The notes below the pieces were generated by a model. The model was not told the DNA's origin, searched no databases, and saw nothing but the letters and a program-made list of their open reading frames with translations. The position numbers and the translations under genes were made by a program. 64,000 nucleotides of DNA, from the NCBI GenBank assembly GCA_024347235.1, contig AP025283.1, forward strand, positions 2,356,001-2,420,000. The letters run 5' to 3'. The stretch comes from Aliamphritea spongicola. GTDB lineage: Bacteria; Pseudomonadota; Gammaproteobacteria; Pseudomonadales; Balneatricaceae. How positions within the stretch are numbered: the stretch's first letter is position 1; each line of letters begins with the position of its first letter. This document shows positions 30,658-42,333 of the stretch, one piece after another.

Positions 30658-31085
30658 ATGTCGGTTACAACAATGACCATCAGTGTGCTCGCTTCTCAGG
30701 CCGGTGTTGGAGTGGAGACGGTGCGTTACTATCAGCGCACCGGGCTTATGACTGAGCCCGTGAAGCCATCCTCAGGTTACAGGCAATACGGTCACAGTGA
30801 TCTGAACCGCTTGCTGTTTATCCGCCGGGCAAAGCGGCTTGGCTTCAGCCTCAAAGACATTCGCGCATTGCTGGCGCTTGATACTGACGCAAACTGCCAG
30901 ACGACCAGAGATCTGGCAGTGGCTCGTCTTCAGGATGTTCAGGCCCGTGTGCACGATTTACAAGTAATGGCAAAAGCCTGGAAAGCATGGTAGCCAGCTG
31001 TGATCAGAATATTGCAGAGGGTGCCGGTTTTTGTCCCGCAATCGATAATATCATTTCAGATCCTTCAGACGATTCCGCCCGCTGA
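30658..31085 (+). CDS. merR: MerR-type mercury(II)-responsive regulator, frameshifted
   Basis: About 143 residues: an N-terminal MerR winged HTH (TISVLASQAGVGVETVRYYQ, RTGLMTEPVKPSSGYRQYG), the long dimerisation helix (ARLQDVQARVHDLQVMAKSL) and a C-terminal metal site. Three cysteines fit the mercury ligands of classical MerR: ANCQTTRD, VASCDQNIAEG and GFCPAIDNI. The A run near 30970-30973 lacks one base; without repair the last two cysteines are lost. The downstream promoter carries the mer operator dyad, which supports mercury over other metals. Start is ATG 30658 or the second Met at 30673. The upstream permease-like remnant is on the same strand. Confidence 0.85.
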
Positions 31086-31092
31086 GGGGCCT

Positions 31093-31194
31093 CAGCCCGC
31101 TGAAGGCTCTCTTTTCAAACTGCTGAGGGCTCTTTTCTCAGACAGCTGAAGGCTCTCTATTCAGACTCTTTCAATCCAGCCCGCTGAAGGCTCT
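31093..31194 (+). repeat. Imperfect tandem repeats between merR and the mer promoter
   Basis: An exact 18-base repeat CAGCCCGCTGAAGGCTCT at 31093-31110 and 31177-31194 encloses two weaker copies of its core GCTGAaGGCTCT (about 31122-31133 and 31145-31156). The merR stop region (CCCGCTGAGGGGC, 31078-31090) looks like a fifth, degenerate unit. Spacing is irregular, about 24-33 bases. Confidence 0.8.
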
Positions 31195-31213
31195 ATAAAA
31201 CACAGTTATTAGA

Positions 31214-31244
31214 TTGACTCCGTACCCGGGTACGGAGTTTATAG
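31214..31244 (+). promoter_or_regulatory. mer operator-promoter
   Basis: -35 TTGACT at 31214-31219 and -10 TTATAG at 31239-31244 are separated by a 19-base spacer, the overlong spacing characteristic of MerR-controlled promoters. The spacer holds the dyad CCGTAC-CCGG-GTACGG (31220-31235), extended to a perfect 22-base palindrome from 31217 to 31238, matching the half-sites of classical mer operators. It points to merC. Unlike most mer systems, merR is upstream in the same direction and not divergent. Confidence 0.92.
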
Positions 31245-31279
31245 TGGTGCTATGTGTTTCTGAATCGATGGAGCCAGCT

Positions 31280-31688
31280 ATGCGGCTGACACTTTTACTG
31301 AAAAATCGGTGTGTTCGGCGCGATCATTGCGGCGATGGGATGTGCCTCGTGCTTTCCTGCGCTGGGCGCATTGGGTGCAGCAGTGGGGATGGGCTTTCTT
31401 GCCCAGTTTGAAGGCCTGTTTATCAATACGCTGCTGCCATTCTTTGCCTGGCTGGCACTGATTGCAGCTCTGATAGCTGGGGTTAAGCACCGGCGCTGGT
31501 GGCGTTTACTCCTGTCGGTTGCTGGTCCCCTGATGATACTGGCTACACTGTATCTGTTCTGGACGGATAGCTGGAGCACTCCGATGTTCTATTTCGCAAT
31601 TGCGCTGATGCTTGTTACCGGAATAGCAGATCTGATCAGACCGCCGCAGCGCCGCCAGGATCCGGTACCGGCTGAGGAGAACCGATAA
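31280..31688 (+). CDS. merC: MerC-family mercury transport protein, frameshifted
   Basis: Small inner membrane protein of about 136 residues with four hydrophobic segments. The first holds the mercury-binding vicinal pattern MGCASCFPALGALGAAVGMG; later segments are LLPFFAWLALIAALIAGVKH, LLSVAGPLMILATLYLFW and MFYFAIALMLVTGIADLI. The A run at about 31304-31308 lacks one base; repair gives MRLTLLLKKIGVFGAIIAAM from the ATG at 31280 (after GATGGAG). It follows the mer promoter by 35 bases and overlaps the next gene at TAATG. MerC imports Hg(II); no merA reductase is in the window. Confidence 0.87.
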
Positions 31689-31903
31689 TGAGTGAAACTG
31701 TAAACCTGAAATCTGTTCTGACCTGTCCCGAATGCGGCTTTGTTAAGGAAGAGACAATGCCTACTAATGCCTGCCAGTGGTTCTATGAATGCAAGTCGTG
31801 TGCATGCCTGTTAAAACCGCTACCGGGTGACTGCTGCGTGTTCTGCTCGTATGGCACGGTGCCCTGTCCGCCGATTCAACAGGATAAAAAGTGTTGCACG
31901 TAA
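31688..31903 (+). CDS. GDCCVxC domain protein, mercury-associated
   Basis: Intact 71-residue cysteine-rich protein with eleven cysteines: LTCPECGF, ACQWFYECKSCACLLK and the family signature GDCCVFCSYGTVPCPPIQ, ending DKKCCT. Proteins with this GDCCVxC motif are commonly found next to mer genes; in some relatives one Cys is selenocysteine, here it is TGC. The ATG overlaps the merC stop (TAATG), so it is co-translated and under the mer promoter. A metal-binding or thiol role is likely; exact function unknown. Confidence 0.85.
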   Translation: MSETVNLKSVLTCPECGFVKEETMPTNACQWFYECKSCACLLKPLPGDCCVFCSYGTVPCPPIQQDKKCCT

Positions 31904-32339
31904 CTTTCGTCCATAAAATGGGTAATTGTTTTTAAAAATGTATTTTGAGTGAATATTTAGTCAGGCTGTTTAATACTTTCGTATAGTGTGGGTGTTTATT
32001 ATTTAATTGTAAAAAATTTATACTGGATATATTCAAACAAATCTGGCTCTTGCTTTTATCTATAAATTATTTTGCAGATTCAGGTTTAGCGTTATTTTCT
32101 TAAACTATAATAAGGAAATAAAGGCATGTGCATCACACTTGTTTTTACTTTGCAGTTTGCCTATGGAAAACAATAGAGACAGTTTAATACTTATGTTTCA
32201 ATAGTTTGTGGCTTTCATGTAATGTGTCACATCACTCCTTAACAGGTCGTTAAGCCTGCTGTTTTTCTTAAATCATCTTGTAACTTTCTTTTATTCGCAT
32301 AGCGGATTACCTCTGTTTTAAGCATAAGAAAAGGAAATT
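31904..32339. other. AT-rich intergenic region after the mer genes
   Basis: These 436 bases are clearly poorer in GC than their surroundings and carry no supported gene. No strong terminator hairpin or operator was recognised. AAAAGGAAATTATG at its right end supplies the ribosome site for the ATP-grasp gene. Confidence 0.5.
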
Positions 32340-33604
32340 ATGATGATTAAAACGATATTTATTCTGTCGCAAACCTATCTTCATTACGCATCTGAGGAAG
32401 CGTTTGACAGGATTCGACAAAATACTAAAACTATTCTTTTTACCGGTTGGTGAAATTCCAGATAAACGTATAACGGCATATATGGATGAAATAATTCATG
32501 TAGGCGGAGACTGTTTATCTACCCTCCGGCCGGCACTGGAATTCGGTGCCATTGCTGAAAGAATTGAAGCTGAAATAGGGTTGCTGGGTTCTGCTGAGGG
32601 CATCAGTATTTACTGTCAGCAGGAAGATAATCTGATGGTGGCTGCCCGGTTACGGCAGGCGTATGGTATTGCCGGAGACCGGCCTGAACAGGTTGAACTG
32701 TTTCGCGATAAGCTGGCAATGAAAAACCGGGTTGGCCAGAGCATTATCGGCAGTATTCCCAGACACCGGCGGTTCGATATGCAGCGTTACCGGGATAATT
32801 GCCACGGATACTTTCAGATACTCAGCGAATACCTCGGGCCGCGTATGGTGATCAAACCTGTGTCCGGGCAGGCAGTGTGAATGTTGCGATCATTGAGTCT
32901 TACAGTGATTTTGAAGCATTCGGGGCATTGTTGGATGAAACCCACTATGGCTTTGAATATGAAGTAGATGAGTTCATATCCGGCACCATGTATCAGTGTG
33001 ATTCTGTCATCGTGGATGGCGGGGTGAAGTTCTCATCGGTATTGGAGCTGGGCTGTACTAACTTTGAATTTGTCCAGGGCCAGCCCCTGAGTTTTATGCC
33101 GTCAATTCCTGCAGAGCTGAGTGACTTACTGAAAGACTTTAACCGCCAGGTACTAGCTGCCCTGGGCCTGGAGAACGGCATTACGCATCATGAATTCTTC
33201 TATGATCATGAAAGCGGCAAGATAACCTTCCTTGAAATAGCCATGCGGGTACCCGGCACCATAGTTGTGCCACTGCATGCAGATAACTGCGGCATCAATC
33301 TGATGGACTGCAGCCTTTACCTTGCAGCAAATAAGCGCTGGCTTAATACCCTGCAGACAACTGTTAAGAATGACCGCTTTGCGGCGCTGCTGCCTGTTGG
33401 CCACGGCGAGGTTACCCGTCTGCACCAGCCAGATCTGGAAAGTGATTTCGGCATCGACTGGTTTGTCAGCGAAGGTACTTCAGTGGACCTCACCGACACG
33501 GTACAGGATCAGGCCGGCGTGCTGCGGGTATATAACACGGACCCCGGGCGCTGCGCCGTGACTTTAAGCGCTTGCAACACTTCACCGCGACAACCTGTCG
33601 CTAA
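32340..33604 (+). CDS. ATP-grasp superfamily ligase, frameshifted
   Basis: About 420 residues after repair. The N-terminal pre-grasp part (MMIKTIFILSQTYLHYASEE) leads to MVIKPVSGAGSVNVAIIES, the glycine-rich ATP-binding loop, EYEVDEFISGTMYQCDSVIV, and the metal-binding end of the grasp, HHEFFYDHESGKITFLEIAM with RVPGTIVVPLHADNCGINL. The layout is that of carboxylate-amine/thiol ligases. Frame breaks: a T run near 32437 (one T too many), the GGG near 32866 (one G too few) and the GGG near 33545; repairing the last ends the protein at LRRDFKRLQHFTATTCR, stop 33602-33604. Substrate unknown. It is followed by DUF917 and racemase genes. Confidence 0.78.
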
Positions 33605-33669
33605 TCTACGGACATCTCCGGCCCGGCCGGAATGATTCTCTGAATCTATCTCACAGATGAGGCTTTCTC

Positions 33670-34967
33670 ATGGAAGACGTACGTTATTTTTCCTTTCAGG
33701 ATCTTGAAGACATCCTTCGTGGCGCACACTTTTATGCCAGTGGTGGCGGTGGTGCGTATGAAAACGGTAAACAGCTGCTGGAACAAACAATCCATATTCT
33801 CCGCGAGCGTGGAGAGAACGGTCTGGCGTATTTGGAGCCAGGCAAGAATATTCCCGATGAACTTTGGTGTCCCTTTGTGGGGGCGCTGGGAGCACCGGCA
33901 AAGTATCTGAGTGAAGGCTTTGAGCATGCCCCGTTGCGGGCACTCAGACTTCACGAAGAAGCGCTGGGTCAGAAGCTGGATCAGCCCGGACTAAGGTTCT
34001 CGGCCGTCAGTGCCGTTGAGACTGGCACAATCGCCTACGGCATGAACATGTTACTGGCAGCCCAGCAGGATTCCCATGATCGATGCTGACGGCTGCGGCC
34101 GGGCCGTGCCGGTTATTCCGATGCTGGGGCTGGCGCAGCCGGTTGATATGGCGCCACAGCTTTCACCCATCGCTCTTGTATCTGAACAGGATGAGCTGGA
34201 AGGGGAGCGCAACTGGTGATTAACACCCGTAATACCCATAACCTCAGCGACATGCTGCACGGCATCATCACCTTCGATGACGGCTTCGATCAGCGCTCGG
34301 CATTCAGTTGTTATGCGGCGACCGGAGCGTCACTGAACAGTACAAAACCAGGCTTTATTGTGCCCGGCGCAATGACAAAGTGCTTGCAGCTTGGCCGGAC
34401 ATTACGCATCCATCAAAACAATGAACAGGCTATGGTTCAGGCAGTGGCTGAGCTGACCGGCGGTATTCACCTTGGCCGTTTGCGTCTGTTGGGCTCGATG
34501 AAGAAACCCGTGACGGCTTTGACTACCTGCAGGTTGAATTACTGGATGACCGCGGCAACCGCTACCGGGTGCAGGTGGAAAATGAAAGCTTGCTGGTATT
34601 GCGGGAGGATCTGTACGGCCAGTGGCAGCCAATTGCTATGGCGCCGGATCTGATCTGCTATCTGTGCAGTAACGGCGACACCATTACCAATGCTGAACTG
34701 GCAACCACTCAGGCAGAGTATGCAAGGCAGGGCAAGCCCCTGATGCTGAACCTGTTTGTACTGCCGGTGCCTGATGAGCTTAATACGGCGCATTTCCGTA
34801 AGTTGTGTATGGATGAGCTGGCTACCATCGGCTGGCCGCAGTCGAAGATTGTCTCGCCGTTTGCAGATTATCCTGAAACTGACAGCAGGGGAAGTGAAGG
34901 TCTGTTGGTGGATGTTCAGGCAATTCACTCAATCCGGATATCGCAGCAGAACAGGGAGTATTGCTGA
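33670..34967 (+). CDS. DUF917 family protein (S-methyl thiohydantoin desulfurase-like), frameshifted
   Basis: About 433 residues. The N-terminal QDLEDILRGAHFYASGGGGA with its glycine run, FVGALGAPA, SAVETGTIAYGMNMLLAAQQ, PMIDADGCGRAVPVIPMLGL and GFIVPGAMTKCLQLGRTLR are the typical DUF917 blocks; the C-terminal part has APDLICYLCSNGDTITNAEL. The family includes domains beside hydantoinases and is linked to thiohydantoin breakdown in some members. Frame breaks near 34072 (restores QQDIPMIDADGCG), 34217 (joins ELEGERNLVINTRN) and 34497 (restores GSDEETRDGFDYLQVELLDD). Possibly a fourth near 34940. It overlaps the racemase gene start. Substrate unknown. Confidence 0.82.
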
Positions 34968-35676
34968 AATTACTGATTTTAGTGCCGGTAAATACTCAGG
35001 CGTTTAATGATTCAATTCTTGGTCATGCCCGCGGGGCTGTCGGTGAGGACTCATGTGTCAGTGCGTAATCTGGATGCGGGCACCCGCTGTATTGAATCCA
35101 GAGCAGATCTGGCCATTAATGCCAGCCACGTCATCCGTGCCGTTCAGCAGGCTGAAGCGGACGGTTTCGATGGCGTGTTTGTGACTGATATGGATATGTG
35201 CGGCGTTGAAGCCTCGCGGCAGCTGGTCAGTATTCCGGTAATCGGAGGTTACCGGGCCAGTGCCTATACGGCGATGATGCTCAGCCAGCGGTTTGCCATC
35301 CTGACCATTGCTAATGCAGATGACATGCAGCGTGAACACGCCCGTATGTTTGGCATCGACAATAATCTGGCGACGGTGCTGCCGTTGCCACTGGGGTGTA
35401 TATGACCTCACCGATGAAGCTGAGATCAGGCAGCTGCTGGTAGAGTACGGCCTTAAAGCGATCCGTGAATACGGTGCTGAAGCCATTACTTTTGGCTGTA
35501 CCGGTTTCGTTGCCTATGCGGATTATCTGTCAGATGCTCTGCAGGAGATTCTTGGCAGCTATATTCCGGTCATGGACCCTAACCGCTGTGCCATTAACTA
35601 TCTGGAATTACTGGTTAGAAACCGGCTCTCACAGAGTCAGAAAACCTATCCGCTGGTATTGCCGAATCTGGCATAA
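34961..35676 (+). CDS. Aspartate/glutamate/hydantoin racemase family protein, frameshifted
   Basis: About 238 residues of the two-domain racemase fold that uses a Cys pair. Seen: LLKLLILVPVNTQAFND, AGTRCIESRADLAINASHVI, DGFDGVFVTDMDMCGVEASR with the first Cys, IPVIGGYRASAYTAMMLSQR, YGAEAITFGCTGFVAYADYL with the second Cys, and IPVMDPNRCAINYLELLV. Frame breaks near 35015-35030 (one base too many) and near 35397 (restores GVYDLTDEAEIRQLL). No ATG is available; TTG 34961 is the best visible start, and an upstream frameshift may hide the true one. Preference for hydantoins or amino acids cannot be told. Third gene of a plus-strand cluster. Confidence 0.78.
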
Positions 35677-35705
35677 ACAGAAACAGGGTTAAACCGCTGA
35701 AAAAC

Positions 35706-35731
35706 AAAAGCCGCTGATGTCAGCGGCTTTT
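35706..35731. terminator. Bidirectional intrinsic terminator
   Basis: AAAAGCCGCTGA at 35706-35717 pairs perfectly with TCAGCGGCTTTT at 35720-35731; A and T runs on both sides allow it to stop the racemase gene (plus) and the TRAP operon (minus). Confidence 0.9.
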
Positions 35732-35750
35732 CGTAATGTCTGAAGTGGTA

Positions 35751-37149
35751 TCAGCCAATCAGTGACGGTAACCAGAGTACGATTGACGGGAAGGCAATCA
35801 GTACGCCGATGGTAATGACGTCGGCTACAAAGAATGGCGTCGCGCCGCGAAATACATCCTGTACTGAAATGTCTTTACGGACCCCGGCCACCACAAAGCA
35901 GTTAAGCCCGATCGGCGGGGTGATCAGACAGAGCTCGGCCATTTTCACCACAATGATGCCGAACCAGATGGCACAGCCCACACCGGAAACCCCGAAGGCT
36001 GAATCAGCTGCGGCAACCCCTTCGCCACCATTCAGTGCGATTACCGCCGGGTAAACCACCGGCAACGTCAGCAGCAGCATGCCAATAGCATCCATAAACA
36101 TACCCAGAACGGCGTATGCCAGCAGGATCAGCAGCAGCGTTAGCATCGGCGGCTGATCGAGCGCGGTGATCCAGTCTGAAAACGCAGAGGGCAGATCGGC
36201 AAAGCCCAGGAAGCGTACATATAGCAACACCCCCAGATAATGGTGAAGATCATTACCGTCAGTTTGGCGGATTCAATCAGGGCATCTTTAAGGTTGTGCC
36301 ATTTCATACCCTGATAAAGGGCCATGATCAGCACTACGAATGCGCCCAGTGCGCCGGCTTCTGTGGGTGTGCCCACGCCACCGTAGATGCACACCATAAT
36401 GATACCGACCACAAAGAAGATAGGCAGCGCGCCGGGCAAAGACGCAAAGCGTTCGCCCCAGCTGAAACCGCTCACCGGAGGCCCCAGATCTTTACGCCAC
36501 TTAGCCAGCAAAATCACCAGACCTGCATAGATGATGGCTGATACTACACCCGGCAGAAAACCGGCCATCAGCAGGGTGCCAACATCCTGCTCCACGATAA
36601 TCGCGTAGATAACCAGAATTGCAGAAGGGGGATAAGGGATGCCAGGGTACCACCTGCGGCAACAACACCGGCAGCAAAGCGTTTGTCGTAACCGATTTTA
36701 AGCATTTCCGGGATGGCGATACGGGCAAATACTGCAGATGTCGCCACGGAAGCGCCTGATACCGCTGCAAAACCAGCGGTAGAGAATACGGTCGCAACCC
36801 CTAAACCGCCCGGTAACCAGCCTACCCAGCACTTGGCCGCCCGAACAGGGCCTTGGTCAGTCCGGCGTAATAGGCCAGGTAACCAATCAGAATGAATGTT
36901 GGTATCAGCGACAATGACAAGGTGGTGGCTTTGGGTGAGGAATGGTGCCTGCCATTTTTACGGCAACACCGAAGCCTTTTTCAAAGCCCAGCTTAGCTGA
37001 GAAAATCCATAACAGGCCGAAAAACCGGCGCTGGCAGCAGCGAATGCCACCCGCACGCCAATGATGACCATAAACAGCATGAAGGCGGTTACGATCAGAC
37101 CAATATCAATGGAACTGAGTTCGCCCATAGCAGTGAACAAATCGCTCAT
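35751..37149 (-). CDS. dctM: TRAP transporter large permease (DctM-like), frameshifted
   Basis: Large membrane subunit of a tripartite ATP-independent periplasmic transporter, about 467 residues with around 12 hydrophobic segments. It begins MSDLFTAMGELSSIDIGLIV, and the family signature AVSGASVATSAVFARIAIPE with IPPSAILVIYAIIVEQDVGT and IPIFFVVGIIMVCIYGGVGT, then YAVLGMFMDAIGMLLLTLPV and ITPPIGLNCFVVAGV. Frame breaks near 37018, 36945, 36838, 36625 and 36230 split it into five pieces. Its start overlaps the presumed end of dctQ. With dctQ and dctP it makes a complete importer, most likely for a carboxylate. Confidence 0.88.
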
Positions 37150-37777
37150 GAACGGCCTCCGTTATCTTCCTGTTCCATACCGGAAACACTCTGCTTCGTG
37201 GGATGCCTGAGTGGCGGCATCTTCGATCAGGGAACGGCTACCGGGGTATCGCCACCTTCTTTTAATGCCCGGATATAGCCCCACAGTTGCAGGATCAGGC
37301 GCAGTGCCAGCACAGTCAGCGCAAAAGGCACCACCAGTTTTGCCGGCCAGACTGGCAGACCAATATCGATTGAACTGTCACCGTTGGTGTAGGCCCGCAG
37401 GAAGTGCAGATAAGAGCCGTAAATAAGCACAACGGTGACAAACAGCATCAGCACGGTGGTAACCAGTTCGCTGAACCACAGGCTGCGGCCGTGCAGCTTA
37501 CTTACCAGGATATCCATACGGATATGTCCGCCCAGTCGCTGACAGTAGGCGATGCCAAAAATGCAAAAATCGCCATAAACTGTTCCACCCAGTCAATGTA
37601 ACCGCTGACCGGCAGGCTGAAGAACCAGCGTCCGAGGACATTGACCACCGCCAGCAGAACCAGCAGGAAAATTGTTATACCGCTAATCAGGGCCAGCCAT
37701 GATTCCGCGACGAAGAAAGCCCGGTCCAGCCGGCTGAGAAGAGATGAATCACTGAGTACAGCAGAGGATCCAGCCAT
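37146..37777 (-). CDS. dctQ: TRAP transporter small permease (DctQ-like), frameshifted
   Basis: Small four-helix membrane subunit of the TRAP transporter. Helices include SWLALISGITIFLLVLLAVV, IDWVEQFMAIFAFLG, LVTTVLMLFVTVVLIYGSYL and PFALTVLALRLILQLWGYIR. Frame breaks near 37555 (joins FLGIAYCQRLGGHIRMDILV) and near 37236 in the CCC run; the C-terminal end then reads LIEDAATQASHEAE and probably reaches the TCATGA overlap with dctM after another gap near 37190. About 211 residues. It lies between dctP and dctM, as usual. Confidence 0.83.
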
Positions 37778-37852
37778 AAAAGCGTACCTTTACAGGAGTA
37801 CTTGCAGAAAATAGCCCGTCCGGAGACGGGCCGGGTATCAGAGATAACTCTT

Positions 37853-38860
37853 TTACTGGGTAATCATGCCATTAACCAGATCATAGAGTTCCTGAGCAGG
37901 AATGCCTTTGGCAGACATGTCTTTAATCCAGGCTTCGCGGGTTGGGCCGGCAACCTTGGATTTAAACTCGGCAATTTCAGCATCAGAGAATGTGATGCGC
38001 TCAATGCCTTTCTCATCCAGTTTAGGGCCCCAGGCCTTCATGGTTTTGCCGTTATAGTTGTCGATGTAATAGGCCAGCGCCTCATCAACAGATCCCAGCA
38101 GAGCTTCACGGTTAGCGTCGCTCAGGCTGTCAGGGCGTCAGTATTGACTACTACAGGGCAGTTTACAGTGCCTGGGTTCAGGTTGGTGGTCCACCACTTG
38201 GCGGACTCAACCGTACCGAATGCCATGTGCGCGTGCGGTGCGAAAGCAACAGCGGAAATTACGCCGGAATCCAGCGAGGTCCGTACTTCAGTGGCTGACA
38301 TCGAAGTTGGTACCGCATTCACGCCGGCCATCGCTTTACCGATGCCGCCGGTTGCCCGTACCCGCATGCCTTCAAAATCGCCAACTGTTTTCGGTGCATC
38401 TCCCACACCGGCAATGTTGTATTGCGGCATTGGGGAAGGCATCAGCAGCGTAGCACTCCAGCGGGCCAGGTCTTTAACCACCGCAGGGTGCTTATACAGA
38501 GCCTGAGCGATTTTAGTTTCCTGTTCCAGTGATGACACACCCAGGAACGGCAGTTCCATTACAGTGATTGTCGGGTTCTTGTCCCGGTGATAGCCAGCAC
38601 AGAACTGGGCCATTTCAAAAGCGCCGATGGAGATGCCATCCAGGTTTTCCTTGTTCTTGGAAAGACCGCCGTAGGACAGATTGAGTTTGAAATCACCGTT
38701 GGTTTTGGTTTCTACCAGCTCCGCCAGTTTTTCAACGTGGGCGGTGAATGCGCGGGAGCTTACCCCAGAGTGAAACGTTCCATTCAGTGGCAGCTTGCAC
38801 CTGAACTGCGGTCAGCATGCCAATAGCGGATGCCATGGCAAGGGTTTTAAAGTGTTTCAT
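37853..38860 (-). CDS. dctP: TRAP transporter substrate-binding protein (DctP-like), frameshifted
   Basis: Periplasmic solute-binding protein of about 336 residues. Signal peptide MKHFKTLAMASAIGMLTAVQ with VQAA, then EWNVSLWGKLPRAFTAHVEK, GGLSKNKENLDGISIGAFEM, VMELPFLGVSS, GDFEGMRVRATGGIGKAMAG (the substrate-contacting Arg in MRVRATGG), and VNAVPTSMSATEVRTSLDSG, all typical of DctP/TAXI-like binders of carboxylates. Frame breaks near 38760 and 38125. First gene of the minus-strand dctP-dctQ-dctM operon that converges on the ATP-grasp/DUF917/racemase cluster, so it may import that cluster's substrate. Confidence 0.88.
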
Positions 38861-39079
38861 AGCGTTCTCGTAATTATTGTTTTTGTTTAGACGATACAGG
38901 CAAGTACTGCAATATGTCGCTTCCCTGTTCGACCAGATTGAGTTTTAAAACAAGTACATAGGTAACGCATCGGGTAAATAACGTCAAGTTTGACCAGTTG
39001 GAAAATGCAAATATACAAACGAAAGCAGCGTTAGCAGGCAGATAAAAGAGGGAATGAAGGCGGGCAAACAGAGGGTATA

Positions 39080-39103
39080 AAAAGGCCTCATAAGAGGCCT
39101 TTT
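39080..39103 (-). terminator. Intrinsic terminator of the MetF-like gene
   Basis: AAAAGGCCTC at 39080-39089 pairs with GAGGCCTTTT at 39094-39103; A residues at 39079-39083 give a T run on the minus strand. It is 27 bases beyond the stop. The spacer from here to dctP (38861-39079) holds no gene. Confidence 0.88.
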
Positions 39104-39130
39104 ACATGGGCAATCGGTATAACCAGCTGA

Positions 39131-40033
39131 TTAGCTGATCTTGTTGATGGTGTCGAAACCACCTTTCTTGTTCATAACGATACGGCCGTCAGCAACTTCA
39201 TAGCTCCATTCAGCAGTACGGCGCAGGCCACCTAACGGGTACATGTGTACGCCAGTGATACCGCAGTTAGGATCGGTTGCCTGGTAGTTAGCCAGATCAG
39301 CAACCTGCTTGTCAGGAGCGTTAACAACCAGCAGCTTGGTCAGGTTTTTCGCCTGCTTGGTCAGAACTTTCATAGACGGGCCAACACCACAGTGCTTAGC
39401 ATGCATCAGCAGGGACTTCAGAGTAGCCAGTCCAGGAACACCAATGTGGATTGGCAGTTCGTTACCTTCAGACTGCAGGAACTTGTCCCACTGGATGATT
39501 GGGTCAACGTCGAATGCGAACTGAGTCACCATATACATATCGGTACCGGTTTCTTTGGCATAGGCATTCTTCCAGCGCATTGCATCCAGAATGGCTGAAT
39601 CAGGCATGTCAGGGCTGCCTTCAGGGTGGCCGGCAACTGCAATCTTGTTGATGCCGTGCTTCTGGAACAGGCCAGTTTGCAGCAGCTGCATTGAGTCAGA
39701 GAAATCACCCAGTGGCTTGTCTACAGCACCGGCGATGGTCAGAACCCAGTCTACACCGGCTTCACCAACAACACGCTTGATGTTTTCTTCCAGAACTTTC
39801 TCATTGGTGATGCTGCGTGCAGCAAAGTGAGGTACAGGGATAAAGCCTTCTTTGCGCAGACGAACCGCAACATCAACCGTATCATTAAAGTCCGAACCCG
39901 GCAGGAAGGTGATGTAAACAACGGTACCTTCGCGCAAGTGCTCACGGAAATCAGGAATCTTGGCTGCGCCACCTGGGGTAGTTTCCGCTGTAAAGCCCTT
40001 GATAAAGTTCTGAATGATTTCAGGATTGGACAT
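39131..40033 (-). CDS. Methylenetetrahydrofolate reductase-like protein (MetF family)
   Basis: Intact 300-residue flavoprotein of the MetF/MTHFR fold, which normally reduces 5,10-methylene-THF to 5-methyl-THF. Landmarks: EGTVVYITFLPGSDFNDTVD, VPHFAARSITNEKVLEENIK, VLTIAGAVDKPLGDFSDSM, IAVAGHPEGSPDMPDSAIL, YMVTQFAFDVDPIIQWDKFL and LPIHIGVPGLATLKSLLMHA. These differ from E. coli MetF in wording (for example AGHPEGSP in place of AGYPxxHP), placing it in a separate subgroup often seen in marine bacteria that demethylate osmolytes; that role is inferred. Single gene with its own terminator. Confidence 0.85.
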   Translation of the reverse strand: MSNPEIIQNFIKGFTAETTPGGAAKIPDFREHLREGTVVYITFLPGSDFNDTVDVAVRLRKEGFIPVPHFAARSITNEKVLEENIKRVVGEAGVDWVLTIAGAVDKPLGDFSDSMQLLQTGLFQKHGINKIAVAGHPEGSPDMPDSAILDAMRWKNAYAKETGTDMYMVTQFAFDVDPIIQWDKFLQSEGNELPIHIGVPGLATLKSLLMHAKHCGVGPSMKVLTKQAKNLTKLLVVNAPDKQVADLANYQATDPNCGITGVHMYPLGGLRRTAEWSYEVADGRIVMNKKGGFDTINKIS

Positions 40034-40293
40034 AATTGTTATTACCTTGACCAGTTATCGGCGACCTGTTGCGGGCTGTGCCTGCTGCGTTTTGGCGGAT
40101 ACCGATAGGTTGATGTAGTTGTTAGTCAGCGGGCATATTGCTCACTGTGTATCTGATAAGCCGCTAGTGTCCTCTTTCATGGCGCGGATTAATTATCTGA
40201 AGACGTCAGAAAAGCGCCAAAATACGGCATGGATATGTCGCTCAAGGCAAAAGTTTTGCTGAACTTTGATATAGCGCAATCAATCAGTTGCAG
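40034..40293. other. Intergenic region between MetF-like gene and aacS
   Basis: No gene is supported. It contains the promoter side of the MetF-like gene and, at the right edge, the terminator of aacS. No recognised operator. Confidence 0.4.
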
Positions 40294-40321
40294 AAAAAAG
40301 CGCCTTATACAAAGGCGCTTT
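40294..40321 (-). terminator. Intrinsic terminator of aacS
   Basis: AAAGCGCCTT at 40297-40306 pairs with AAGGCGCTTT at 40312-40321; the A run 40294-40299 gives TTTTTT on the minus strand. About 50 bases beyond the aacS stop. Confidence 0.88.
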
Positions 40322-40370
40322 GAGGAGGGTTATCCGGATGCCGTAATCAGGCAGATTACGGCGGGGTGGT

Positions 40371-42333
<1,963 letters not shown>

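Noticed and set aside
31078..31201. CRISPR-like array near merR
   Set aside because: Repeat spacing is irregular, units are degenerate and no cas genes exist in the window.
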